A stretch of 64,000 nucleotides of DNA from assembly GCF_000523235.1 (NCBI RefSeq), contig NZ_CP006850.1, positions 5,084,001 through 5,148,000 of the forward strand, written 5' to 3'. The notes beneath the pieces were generated by a model. It was not told where the DNA came from, ran no database searches, and was given only the letters and a program-made list of their open reading frames with translations. The position numbers and the translations under genes were made by a program. Positions 36,131-44,786 of the stretch are shown here, in pieces (the stretch's first letter is position 1; each line of letters starts with the position of its first letter). This stretch comes from Nocardia nova SH22a (GTDB lineage: Bacteria > Actinomycetota > Actinomycetes > Mycobacteriales > Mycobacteriaceae).

Positions 36131-36184
36131 GGATACCTCTTCGAGCGGAGTCGCCGACCACTCGGACGACGGGAGAGAAACGGC

Positions 36185-36216
36185 GGGGAGGGCGCACCGC
36201 CGGGCGCGCCCTCCCC
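36185..36216 (-). terminator. Hairpin between sulfatase and SulP genes
   Basis: An 11-bp perfect stem (36185-36195 with 36206-36216) with a 10-base loop lies downstream of the sulfatase and upstream of SulP on the minus strand, followed by CGTTTCTCT. It may reduce read-through into SulP. Confidence 0.55.
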
Positions 36217-36246
36217 TGACCTGTTCAGGATCCGAACCACATCGGG

Positions 36247-37623
36247 TCAGACCGCGACGGCCTCGGTCTGTTTCGGAACGAAGTCGATCGGCGCACCGGG
36301 CGGAATCAGCTCCTCGCGCAGCACACTCTGCTCGTACTCGCGGATGATGCGCTGCGCATGCTGCATGACCCACCAGCGGACGAAGGTCTGATTGACCGCC
36401 TCCCGCTCCTTCGGATCCTCCAGCAGATTGATGATGCGGGCGAAACCGAGCGGAATCTCCGGATCATGGAAATGCTGCTGGCGCACGAAACTGATTTTGA
36501 ACTGCGACCATTTGACCGCGTGCAGTTCGTCGTTGAGCCACACCATGCAACCCTCTCGCGCGGATTCCTCGGCGCCCGCGAAGAATTCGCGCTGGTCGAT
36601 TCCGTCGATCAGCCGGTCGTCGGGAATCTCGCATCCCGCGAAGCGCAGCAGGGTGGTGAACATGTCGGTGACATGGACCATTTCATTGCTCTCGCGTGGC
36701 GCCACCCGGCCGGGCCAGCGGATCAGTGCGGGCGTGCGGATACCGCCTTCGGCCGAACTGAAGTACGAGCCGTCGAAGAACCCCGCGGTGCCGCGCCCGG
36801 CCAGATGGTCCTCCGGGCCGTTGTCACCGGCGAACACGACGATCGTGTTGTCGGCGACGCCGAGTTCGTCGAGTTCGTCGAGGAGGCTGCGGAAGTCGTG
36901 GTCGAGCATGAGCAGCGCGTCGCCCCAGGCGCCGTTGCTGCTCGTGCCGCGGAACTCCTCGCGGACCTCGATCGGGAAGTGCAGCAGCGAGTGATTGTGA
37001 TACAGGAAGAACGGTTTCCCCTCGGCGACACTGCGTTCCATGAAATTCTTGGCGCGCCGGTCGTATTCGGCGTCCATCCGGCCTTTGAGTTCGACGGTGA
37101 GCTGTTCGTCGGTGGTGTGCACTCCGTCTGCCTTGGTGCCGTCGTACATGTACGACCAGCCGTCGCGCTCGCCCTTGTACCAGGGGTCGTCGGGCCAGAG
37201 GCATTCGTCGTAGGTGCGGGCCGGGCCGTACCACTCGTCGAAGCCGTGGTCGGTGGGCCAGCGGCCGTCCTCGGCGCCGATATGCCATTTGCCGTAGCAG
37301 GCGGTGGCATATCCGGCGTCGGACAGAATGTCGCCCATGGTCCGTTCCCAGGCGACGATGCCGCCCGCATTACCGCCGAGTGCGATGGTGTGATTTCCCG
37401 ATCGGATCGGATAGCGGCCGGTCATGAGCGCCGAACGCGTCGGGGTGCACTGCGGTTCGACCACGAAGTGCGACAATTTCAGGCTCTCCGCGGCGAAGGT
37501 GTCGATATTCTTCGTGTCGGCGCCACGCAGAATTCCACCGCCGAAGCAGCCGAGTTCGCCGAGCCCCAGATTATCGACATGGAAATAGACGATATTCGGT
37601 TGTGACGAGGGTGATTCGGACAT
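36247..37623 (-). CDS. Cysteine-type sulfatase (arylsulfatase family)
   Basis: A 458-residue sulfatase. The formylglycine motif CTPTR lies at 59-63, embedded in EPQCTPTRSALMTGRYP, and metal-site segments include VDNLGLGELG (the usual Asp-Asp pair reads Asp-Asn) and FAGDNGPED. No signal peptide is seen, so it is cytoplasmic and would act on imported sulfate esters. Its cysteine needs conversion to formylglycine by the FGE encoded upstream. It follows the GntR gene by 59 bases. Confidence 0.92.
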   Translation of the reverse strand: MSESPSSQPNIVYFHVDNLGLGELGCFGGGILRGADTKNIDTFAAESLKLSHFVVEPQCTPTRSALMTGRYPIRSGNHTIALGGNAGGIVAWERTMGDILSDAGYATACYGKWHIGAEDGRWPTDHGFDEWYGPARTYDECLWPDDPWYKGERDGWSYMYDGTKADGVHTTDEQLTVELKGRMDAEYDRRAKNFMERSVAEGKPFFLYHNHSLLHFPIEVREEFRGTSSNGAWGDALLMLDHDFRSLLDELDELGVADNTIVVFAGDNGPEDHLAGRGTAGFFDGSYFSSAEGGIRTPALIRWPGRVAPRESNEMVHVTDMFTTLLRFAGCEIPDDRLIDGIDQREFFAGAEESAREGCMVWLNDELHAVKWSQFKISFVRQQHFHDPEIPLGFARIINLLEDPKEREAVNQTFVRWWVMQHAQRIIREYEQSVLREELIPPGAPIDFVPKQTEAVAV

Positions 37624-37682
37624 GGTTGATCCTCATTTCCTTTCGGTGGTGACAATTCGTGGGTGAGAGGCGGCGACCCGGG

Positions 37683-38495
37683 TCAGCGAGTCGCGTCGCC
37701 CGGACGCACGCGGCTGTTGACCGACACCAGCGTCAGCCGGTCGCCGCGATATCGAACGGATTCGAGGTCGAACGGGGTGCCGTCCTCGAGATAACTGAGC
37801 CGGTGCAGCAGCAGCACCGGGGACCCCGGTTTCACGTCGAGATGCCGCGCGGTGCCGCGGTCGGCCGCCACGGCTTCGACCGTGTTCTCCGCCTCCCCGA
37901 TGCGGACGCCGAGTCGGTCCTCGAGCAGGCGGAAGACATCCTCGTGATCGAGGTCGGCACCGGCGAGGGCGTCGATGGCCTCCGGCCGCAGCGAGGTGGT
38001 GTCCAGCGACAGCGGCACATTCGCCACCGACCGCAGACGCTCGATGAACAGGATCCGGCTGCCCTCGGGAACGGCCAGCTTCGCCGCCACGAACGGGGTC
38101 GCCGTGGATTCCCGCGCGGACAATACTCGGTTCTCGACCGAAAGCCGGTGCCCGGCAAGCGATTCGGCGAGACCTTCCAGCCGGTCGATGCGCTGCCGCA
38201 GTTTGGCGCCGGTGACGAAGGTGCCCGCCCCCTGGATCCGGGTGATCAGCCCCTCGGAGCGCAGCAGCTCGAATGCCTCCCGGATGGCGTTGCGGCTGAC
38301 CCCCAGTTCCTCGGCCAGGCTGTTCTCCGGCGGCAGGAGGGGCCGCGGCGCGGCCAGTCCGCCGTAGACGCCGTCGAGGATCTGGGTGCGGATCACATCG
38401 CGCACCCAGCGCGCGGCGTCCTCGCGGCTACCGGCGTACTTGCGCACCGGCGGGCGCGGAAAGTCCTTCGGCGGGATTCGGGGCCTCGATGTCAT
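37683..38495 (-). CDS. GntR/UTRA-family transcriptional regulator
   Basis: About 270 residues. The winged-helix domain reads PPENSLAEELGVSRNAIREA then FELLRSEGLITRIQGAGTF (about 50-95). The C-terminal UTRA ligand domain includes LFIERLRS, and VLLLHRLSYLEDGTPFDLES near the end. ATG at 38495 overlaps the FGE stop (ATGA). It probably controls the FGE-GntR-sulfatase-SulP transcription unit in response to a sulfur-containing ligand. Confidence 0.9.
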   Translation of the reverse strand: MTSRPRIPPKDFPRPPVRKYAGSREDAARWVRDVIRTQILDGVYGGLAAPRPLLPPENSLAEELGVSRNAIREAFELLRSEGLITRIQGAGTFVTGAKLRQRIDRLEGLAESLAGHRLSVENRVLSARESTATPFVAAKLAVPEGSRILFIERLRSVANVPLSLDTTSLRPEAIDALAGADLDHEDVFRLLEDRLGVRIGEAENTVEAVAADRGTARHLDVKPGSPVLLLHRLSYLEDGTPFDLESVRYRGDRLTLVSVNSRVRPGDATR

Positions 38496-39472
38496 GGCTC
38501 TACGATCCCCCCTTTTCGCACGATGCAGCGGAAGCCGATGTGGCCGGTCGACGCGTCTTCGGTGTGTCCCTGCCGGGCGGCCGGGCGGTAGCGGTCGCAG
38601 TAGTTGGGTGAGCACAGGTGCGAACCGCCCTTGACGACCCGGCGCGGATAGGCGTCCGGACCGGTCGCGACGGCGGCCTCCTGGACCGGGTTGCGGGGAA
38701 CGCAGCAGTTGCTCGCCGGTTCGACGTTCTTGTCGCTGTCGGCGTGGCTGGGGGTGTGGTGATCGCGGGTCCACTCCCAGACGTTGCCCGCCATATCGAA
38801 CAGGCCGTAGCCGTTGGGGCGGAATCTGCCGACCGGTGAGGTACCGGCCCAGCCGTCCGATTCCAGGTTCTGCCAGGGGAATTCACCCTGCCAGACATTT
38901 CCTCCGGGACGGCCGCCGGGTTCGCGCCGATCGCCCCACACGTAGGTGGCGCGGTCGAGGCCCCCGCGTGCCGCGTACTCCCACTCGGCCTCGGTGGGAA
39001 TCGACTTGCCCGCCCACTCGGCGTAGGCGCGGGCATCGAAGTACGACACGTGGGTCACCGGATGCCGGTTGCGTTCCCCGACATTGCTGCCGGGGCCTTC
39101 CGGCGCCCGCCACCGGGCCCCGGGGACATAGGTCCACCAGCGCCGGTAGTCGTTCAGCGGCACCGGGCCGGGCGGCGGGGTGAACACCATCGAACCGGGG
39201 ACGAGCAGGTCCGGATCGGCGTCGGGGAAGTCGGCCGGGTCCGGATCGCGCTCGGCGGTGGTGACGTATCCGGTGTCCTTGACGAAGCGCCGGAACTGAC
39301 CGACGGTCACCGGGTGGGTGTCCATCCAGAATCCGTCCACCGACACCCGGTGCGCCGGACGCTCCTCCGGATAGTGATCGTCGGATCCCATCCAGTAGGT
39401 GCCCCCGGGAATCCACATCATCCCCTTGTGCGCGGGAACTGTCCGAGGCGGTGTGAGCAACATGATGGCCAT
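38492..39472 (-). CDS. Formylglycine-generating enzyme (SUMF1/EgtB-type fold)
   Basis: About 326 residues. FGE features are MMWIPGGTYWMGSDDHYPEE, TEAEWEYAARGGLD, GNVWEWTRD, the CCVPRNP tract and LCSPNYCDRYRPAARQ, which supplies the pair of copper-binding cysteines. It oxidises the sulfatase active-site cysteine to formylglycine. The start near 39472 (MAIMLL) is chosen because the sequence upstream to 39610 is non-conserved. Coupled to GntR by ATGA. Confidence 0.92.
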   Translation of the reverse strand: MAIMLLTPPRTVPAHKGMMWIPGGTYWMGSDDHYPEERPAHRVSVDGFWMDTHPVTVGQFRRFVKDTGYVTTAERDPDPADFPDADPDLLVPGSMVFTPPPGPVPLNDYRRWWTYVPGARWRAPEGPGSNVGERNRHPVTHVSYFDARAYAEWAGKSIPTEAEWEYAARGGLDRATYVWGDRREPGGRPGGNVWQGEFPWQNLESDGWAGTSPVGRFRPNGYGLFDMAGNVWEWTRDHHTPSHADSDKNVEPASNCCVPRNPVQEAAVATGPDAYPRRVVKGGSHLCSPNYCDRYRPAARQGHTEDASTGHIGFRCIVRKGGIVEP

Positions 39473-39656
39473 CCTGCAGACCGGCGGCCGATATCGCGTT
39501 ACCCAGCGTGTTACGCCACCCGGTCGCCGGTGAAAGCCGAGTTCGACGGCGTCGGCGCGGCGGAATCGACGATGTTTCGCCACCTCGTCAGGTGCCCCCG
39601 CGCACGGCACCCGACGCCGGTCCCGCGCGCGTCGGAAGCGCGTGCGGGACAGCCGA

Positions 39657-41162
39657 TCACTTCTGGTGCGGCACCGGCTCGTCGTCGGATCCGAAGACGC
39701 GCCGATAGATGTCCATGGCGTGGCTCGTGGTGGCGGGCGGGCCGGGTTCCAGCCGGAAGTTGCGTGAACCGTCGGGCTGTCGCCCCGCGCGCAGGAACAG
39801 GTCGGCGGACCGGCCGCGATCGGCCTGTTCGGACGCGAAGTCGTGCAGGTGCGTCACCACGATCACTTTCACCCCCGAGTCGAGCAGCGCCTCGGTGATC
39901 GGCGCGAGGATCTGGGCGGCCTCCCGCTCGTTGGTCGACGCGAACGGTTCGTTCCACAGCACCATGGACCCCGGTGTGACTCGCTGGGTGAGTTCGCGCA
40001 TCCGCACCAGCTCCTCCTTCAGCCTGCCGTAGGTCATCGAGGAATCTTCCTGGATTCGGAAGTGGCTGAAGATTCCTTCTCGGATATCCGCCGAGAAGGC
40101 CTCCGCGGCGACGAACATTCCCGCCTGCATCATGATCTGAGCGGTGCCGAAACTGCGGAGGAAGGTCGACTTACCGCCGCTGTTCGCGCCCGTGACGACG
40201 GTCAGCAGAGTTCCCGCGCCGTCGATCGTATTGCCTTCGACCGCAACGGAACCCGACAGGCACAGCACCGGATCCCGCAGCGAGCGACAGGTGAAGGACG
40301 CGCCCTGGTCCCGTGGCACGGGGCGCGGAAAACACACCGCGTAGCCGTCGCCGCGCAGCCGCTCGGCGAGGTTCACGCAACCGATCAGGAAGGCCAGTTC
40401 GGTGCGCAGCGCCTGAAAGAAATCGGCGAGCACGTCGGCGGTGTGGGTGACCACATCGGCGACACGGTCGAGGGTTTCTCCGACGAGACGCCAGACGAAT
40501 GTCTTCGCGCTCTCGTCGGTATCGGCGATCTCGATGACATGACGCTCCCGGTTGCCGAACAGGGTTTGGCGGCGTCTGGCCGGCTTCGGCGGTTCGTGCA
40601 ATACCGGGTGTGCGATCCCGCCGCCCGCGCCGAGATCCGCGCTGATCTCGAATCCGTGTTCATAGCGCAGAAATTCGAGATGCCGCTCGACCTCGGCGAG
40701 ATACTCGTCTCCGAAGGTCGCGGCGAGCCGGTCCCGCAAACCGGTGAATCCCTCGGAGGTGAACGACGACGTATTCCGCTCGAGGGTGGATCGCAGCAGC
40801 CGCAGAAATCCGATCAGCTTGGTGAGCGGTTCCAGCGACAGATACAGCTTTCCCCGCGCGCCGCGATCGCGGCCGACCGCCCATTTCCGCGCACCGGTGG
40901 CATCGGTCGCGATCGCGTACAGCTCCCGGAGCAACCGCGGATTGCCGCAACCGTCGTTCACCACCCGTTGCCGGTACGCGATGACATCGGGGTTGTCGAG
41001 CGATCGGGGAACGATGTCGGCGACGACGGTACGGACGAATTGATCGCCACCGGCCATCGCGCGGAACACGACGGGCAACTCGAGATCGTCGACGACGGCG
41101 GCGCCGTTCGCAGCGGCCTGCGCGACGGCCCACCCGTCGGGCCCGAGGAGGTTCACCTTCAC
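39657..41162 (-). CDS. MutS-like P-loop ATPase, second of a pair
   Basis: A 501-residue protein with a C-terminal MutS domain-V ATPase: Walker A TGANSGGKST, followed by FLRSFGTAQIMMQAGMFVAA, Walker B SMVLWNEPFASTNEREA and VVTHLHDFA. The N-terminal half is helical and lever-like, with no mismatch-recognition F-x-E motif seen. GTG start overlaps the upstream gene's stop (GTGA, 41159-41162). Such stand-alone MutS-core proteins are annotated as MutS but are unlikely to do classical mismatch repair. Their function is unknown. Confidence 0.8.
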   Translation of the reverse strand: MKVNLLGPDGWAVAQAAANGAAVVDDLELPVVFRAMAGGDQFVRTVVADIVPRSLDNPDVIAYRQRVVNDGCGNPRLLRELYAIATDATGARKWAVGRDRGARGKLYLSLEPLTKLIGFLRLLRSTLERNTSSFTSEGFTGLRDRLAATFGDEYLAEVERHLEFLRYEHGFEISADLGAGGGIAHPVLHEPPKPARRRQTLFGNRERHVIEIADTDESAKTFVWRLVGETLDRVADVVTHTADVLADFFQALRTELAFLIGCVNLAERLRGDGYAVCFPRPVPRDQGASFTCRSLRDPVLCLSGSVAVEGNTIDGAGTLLTVVTGANSGGKSTFLRSFGTAQIMMQAGMFVAAEAFSADIREGIFSHFRIQEDSSMTYGRLKEELVRMRELTQRVTPGSMVLWNEPFASTNEREAAQILAPITEALLDSGVKVIVVTHLHDFASEQADRGRSADLFLRAGRQPDGSRNFRLEPGPPATTSHAMDIYRRVFGSDDEPVPHQK

Positions 41163-42682
41163 CGTGTCACCTGCCGGACGATCGCGTCGTAGGACAGGTC
41201 GAACCGATCCGCCAGCGCCACCGCGAAGGCCCGGCCGTCGGCGGCTTTTCGCTCCAGCTTGAATGTCCGCACCGTCGCGTCGTCACCGATTCCGGCGACC
41301 ATACTCACGACACCGTCCAGTGCCGCGAGTTCGTCGAGAAATGTCACGAAGACCGCGACGGATTTGCGTTCCGATATCTTCCGCAGGACCCGCCGCCCGA
41401 TCTTCTGCGCGTCGGCGGTCGAGGTCGAGCTGAAACTCTCGTTCAGGATGATCAGCGTCCGGTCGGTCGAGCGGTCGAGGGTCGTGTCGATCGCGATCAG
41501 CTCACTCTCGAGTTTTCCGGCCGCGTCCGACGACGACTCGCGCCGCTCGAAATGAGTGAATATGCCGTCGGTGAGCATCAGTCGCGCCCGGCGGGCCGGA
41601 ACCGGGCAGCCGAGCGCCGCGAGATAGGTCAGCTGGCCGAACATCCGGGCGAAGGTGCTCTTACCGCCCTGATTGGGCCCGGTGACCACGATGATGCGTT
41701 CCTCTCCGTCGAGATGGCAGTCGTTGGTCACGGGCATCTGGTCGTGGTCGGCGCATTTCGCGGCGAGCGACAGATCGCAGGCGGCTTCCACCCGGATACC
41801 GTCGAACGAATCCGTCACCTCGGGCAGGCAGAATTCCACGCCGCGCGCCGACAATCTGTCGACCATCCGCTGATAGGACAGGTAGAACCGCAATTCGGTC
41901 TCGACGCGGTCGAGTACCGGATCCACGAAGTCGGCGAATGTTTCCGAGTGTGCCGTCATGCGGCGAAACGGCCCCGGAAACAGTTCCACGAGTTCGTCGA
42001 CAATGCGTTCCTCGACCGGGTGCACGCCCGCGGACAACGGCGCGCTGTCCGGCTCGGCCGGTTTCCACGGGCCGGTGAACGGCTCGAACAGGCGCTCGAC
42101 GATCGCGGCGTAGTCGGGTGCTTCCCCGGCCTCGCCGATCGCTATCCGGTGTTCGTCGATTCGCATCGAATAGCGGATTGTCCCGAGCTCGGCACGGACC
42201 TCCTCACATCCCGAGACGAGCGCGCCGAATTCGGGGCGGGCGACGTAGGCGTCGAGATAGTCGCGCCAGGATCGCAGGCCCCGCGACCGCAGCGTGATTC
42301 CGGCCAGCCCCTGATGCAGAGACAGGACGGTCCGGCAATAGAAATGCAAGATATCGAGCCGGAGCCTGCGGCCGACGACGGGATGACGAACCGCGGGCAA
42401 TTCCAGGAGATGGGTGCGAATACGCCGCATCGACCGCGAGAACGTCTCGAGCTGCGTCCGCAGGGCCGGAGCCGACAGATCCGCGAAGACCTCCTGGCGA
42501 TAGGCGACATCCTCGCTGTCCAGCAGTGGCGCGCGCAGGAGACGATCGAGTGATTCGCCCTCGCTTCGCGCCGCGAGTTCGGCGAAGACGCGGTCGAGAT
42601 TCAGGTCGGGAATCGTCTCCGAATGCGGCGCCACGGTGGCCGTGTGCTCCGTCTCGCGCCACAGCACACTCGGCGACTGCAT
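41159..42682 (-). CDS. MutS-like P-loop ATPase, first of a pair
   Basis: About 507 residues, paralogous to the next gene. Walker A TGPNQGGKST is followed by FARMFGQLTYLAALGCPVPA, then the signature-like HFERRESSSDAAGKLESEL, Walker B TLIILNESFSSTSTADA and VFVTFLDELA. The N-terminal half contains repeats of helices (LETFSRSMRRIRTHLLELPA). The second of two ATGs (42682) is preferred because AGGAGG at 42689-42694 is six bases away. A six-codon ORF with its own SD lies just upstream. The pair probably forms a heterodimer. Confidence 0.8.
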   Translation of the reverse strand: MQSPSVLWRETEHTATVAPHSETIPDLNLDRVFAELAARSEGESLDRLLRAPLLDSEDVAYRQEVFADLSAPALRTQLETFSRSMRRIRTHLLELPAVRHPVVGRRLRLDILHFYCRTVLSLHQGLAGITLRSRGLRSWRDYLDAYVARPEFGALVSGCEEVRAELGTIRYSMRIDEHRIAIGEAGEAPDYAAIVERLFEPFTGPWKPAEPDSAPLSAGVHPVEERIVDELVELFPGPFRRMTAHSETFADFVDPVLDRVETELRFYLSYQRMVDRLSARGVEFCLPEVTDSFDGIRVEAACDLSLAAKCADHDQMPVTNDCHLDGEERIIVVTGPNQGGKSTFARMFGQLTYLAALGCPVPARRARLMLTDGIFTHFERRESSSDAAGKLESELIAIDTTLDRSTDRTLIILNESFSSTSTADAQKIGRRVLRKISERKSVAVFVTFLDELAALDGVVSMVAGIGDDATVRTFKLERKAADGRAFAVALADRFDLSYDAIVRQVTR

Positions 42683-42698
42683 CATCGACCTCCTTCAC

Positions 42699-42719
42699 TC
42701 ACCCGCGTCCACGAGACAC
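42699..42719 (-). promoter_or_regulatory. Six-codon leader ORF before the MutS-like pair
   Basis: AGGAGG (42725-42730) sits five bases before a GTG that opens MSRGRG and a stop. The stop lies just before the SD of the first MutS-like gene. It could couple ribosomes into the operon or act as a translational sensor. Not testable from one sequence. Confidence 0.35.
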
Positions 42720-42805
42720 GTGTACCTCCTTTCCCACGCTACTGACGATCTCTTCTGCGGCCACCCCGGTGGTCTCCGCACCAGCGCGACGGGCCGCCCC
42801 GGCGC

Positions 42806-42934
42806 TCAGTCCGCGCCGGGTATCAATCGGATCGCGGCAGCCGGGCAGAGAGCCGCCGATTCCTCGACGACCTCGCGCTGATCGGCGTCGGGCCGCCGCT
42901 GCTCACCAGAGAACCGGCACCCGGTCCACGCCAC
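42806..42934 (-). pseudogene. C-terminal remnant of a P450-type ferredoxin
   Basis: Directly after the P450 stop the minus strand encodes RRPDADQREVVEESAALCPA then AAIRLIPGAD and a stop. This matches the C-terminal half of [3Fe-4S]/[4Fe-4S] ferredoxins that accompany actinobacterial P450s, including the last CP cysteine. The N-terminal half with the C-x5-C cluster is missing: upstream the frame runs into the P450 3' end. A 42-codon ORF from a GTG at 42934 is possible but lacks enough cysteines to bind a cluster. Confidence 0.65.
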
Positions 42935-44123
42935 CCGTGACGCGATGGGACTGGATCTCGAGTTCGTCCAGTCCGGCGCCCAGGCGCAGGCCGGGGAAAC
43001 GGTGGAACAGTGCGGGGAAGACGATCCGCAGCTCGGTCCGCGCGAGACCGGCGCCGATGCAGACGTGCATACCGTGGCCGAAGGTCAAGTGGGCGTTGGG
43101 CTTTCGATCGGTCCGGAACTCCCGCGGATCGGTGTACACCGACTCGTCGCGGTTGGCGGCGTCGGTGTTCAGCAGCACCAGGTCACCGGCGGCGATGGTG
43201 ACACCGCCGATCTCGACGTCCTCACGCGCGTACCGCAACAGCCCGGGTCCGGCCGAGGGCGCGGCCAGCCGCAGGATCTCCTCCACCGTGGGCTGCACCC
43301 GCCCGTCCGGATCGGCCACGAAGGCCGAACGCCGCTCCTCGTCCGACAGCAGCCACAGCACACCGAAACTGATCCGCCCGGAGGTGGTTTCGTGTCCGGC
43401 GAACAGCAGGCCGGCGGCCAGCTCGGCCACATCGGCATCGGTGAAGGTCCGGTCCTGCTCCTGCATCGCGACCACATCGGAGATCACGTCCTGATCCGGA
43501 TGCGCCCGTTTGGCCGCGGCCAGCCCGGCGGTGTACTCCTCGAGTTCGGCGCGCGCGGCCCAGGCGTCGGCGCCGTCGTACATCGCGGTCATCCGCTTGG
43601 ACAGCTCACCGAACAGGTTCCGGTCCTCCGGCGGCACCCCGAGCAGTTCGCTGATCACCAAGGCGGGCAACGGAAATGCCAGCGTCTTGTTCAGATCCAC
43701 CGGTTCGCCCGGATGGGCGTCGCGCCGTGCTTGCATATCGTCGAGACAGCGGGCGGTGAGTTCCTGGATTCGCTCGGTGAGCCGCGTCATCCGCCGTGCG
43801 GAGAACGCGGGTACCAGCATCTTGCGCAACCGCTGGTGGTCGCGTGTCTCGGTGTTGTAGTCGCCGCGAGGACCGCCCGCGATCGCGGCCTGCGACACCT
43901 TGGCCGCCGTCTCCGGCGTGGGATGGCGGCGGCCGAAGCGCGGGTCGCCCAGGATCTGTTTGACCTCCGCGTATCCGATCGCGAGCCAGGCCGGATCTCC
44001 CGCCGGACTCGTCACCCGGGTCACCGGCGACCGCCTGCGTAATTCCGCGTAGCGCGGCGAGACCTCGAGGGCGCCGGGCCGGTCGAACGGCAACTGCGGA
44101 GCAGAGTGAACGGAACTGGTCAT
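42903..44123 (-). CDS. Cytochrome P450
   Basis: A 406-residue soluble P450. The I-helix motif AGHETT is at 242-247, the ExxR motif E282-R285, and the heme loop [15 protein letters not shown] contains the thiolate ligand C355. Length and motifs fit bacterial class I CYPs. The proline-free heme loop and the [20 protein letters not shown] segment resemble CYP105/107-like enzymes. The substrate is unknown. Its expected ferredoxin survives only as a remnant, so electrons must come from another ferredoxin. The upstream TetR gene is truncated. Confidence 0.93.
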   Translation of the reverse strand: MTSSVHSAPQLPFDRPGALEVSPRYAELRRRSPVTRVTSPAGDPAWLAIGYAEVKQILGDPRFGRRHPTPETAAKVSQAAIAGGPRGDYNTETRDHQRLRKMLVPAFSARRMTRLTERIQELTARCLDDMQARRDAHPGEPVDLNKTLAFPLPALVISELLGVPPEDRNLFGELSKRMTAMYDGADAWAARAELEEYTAGLAAAKRAHPDQDVISDVVAMQEQDRTFTDADVAELAAGLLFAGHETTSGRISFGVLWLLSDEERRSAFVADPDGRVQPTVEEILRLAAPSAGPGLLRYAREDVEIGGVTIAAGDLVLLNTDAANRDESVYTDPREFRTDRKPNAHLTFGHGMHVCIGAGLARTELRIVFPALFHRFPGLRLGAGLDELEIQSHRVTGGVDRVPVLW

Positions 44124-44180
44124 GGAACTTCCTCACTGTCGCCGCGCGAACCCTGCGCCCACGCGGTACGGATCAGCCGG

Positions 44181-44690
44181 TCATGCGCTGCCGCCCTGCG
44201 GAATTCCGGTGCGCAGCTGCGCCAGCCCGGCCCGGACCACATCGGACAGGCGGGTCGAGCCGTCGCCCGCGGACCACACCTCGAGCGACGTGCGCACCGT
44301 CACCCCGGCCGCGGCGGCCAGCAGCCGGGTGGGCAGGTCCTGTTCGGGGTCGGTGCCCAGGCGCTCGGCGATGGACTGCGTCAGCTGCCGGGCGGTGCGG
44401 TCGATCGAGGTCAGATGCGCGGCGAGGATCGACGGATTCTCGCGCCCGGCCCGCAGGACCATGGCCACGTCCTCGCGACTGCTGACCATGCTCGCGACCA
44501 GATCGGGCAGGACCGCGGTGAGGGCGTCCCAGACCGGTTCGCCCGCCGGGCGGGCCCGCACGGCGTCGGCCATCGATTCGACGTGCCGTATGGATGCTTC
44601 GACGATGGCCTCTTCCACCGAGAAGAAGTAGTTACGGAAGGTCCGCCCGGAGACCCCGGCGACGTCATACCCCCATCGTGGGCCAAAACT
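44181..44690 (-). pseudogene. TetR-family regulator lacking its N-terminus
   Basis: The frame encodes DVAGVSGRTFRNYFFSVEEA followed by about 140 residues of a TetR ligand domain. The part present begins at the second half of the helix-turn-helix; helix 1 and helix 2 are missing. An in-frame TGA lies 27 bases upstream of DVAGV (44691-44693), and beyond it sequence changes to an AT-rich island. A GTG at 44618 could start a protein without a DNA-binding domain. It probably once controlled the adjacent P450 gene. Confidence 0.7.
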
Positions 44691-44770
44691 TCAAATCTGG
44701 CAATATTTCAAATTTGAAAGTATTTCTGGCAGACCATGATTCATGGTTCCAGCGCCGGTCTTCCTTGGCA
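44685..44770. other. AT-rich island with two palindromes
   Basis: Composition is far below the surrounding GC. It contains the 14-bp palindrome TTTCAAATTTGAAA (44706-44719) and the 15-bp palindrome ACCATGATTCATGGT (44733-44747). It sits at the broken 5' end of the TetR fragment and may be a scar of foreign DNA or an operator region. Confidence 0.5.
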
Positions 44771-44786
44771 GGTAACGGATTCCGCG

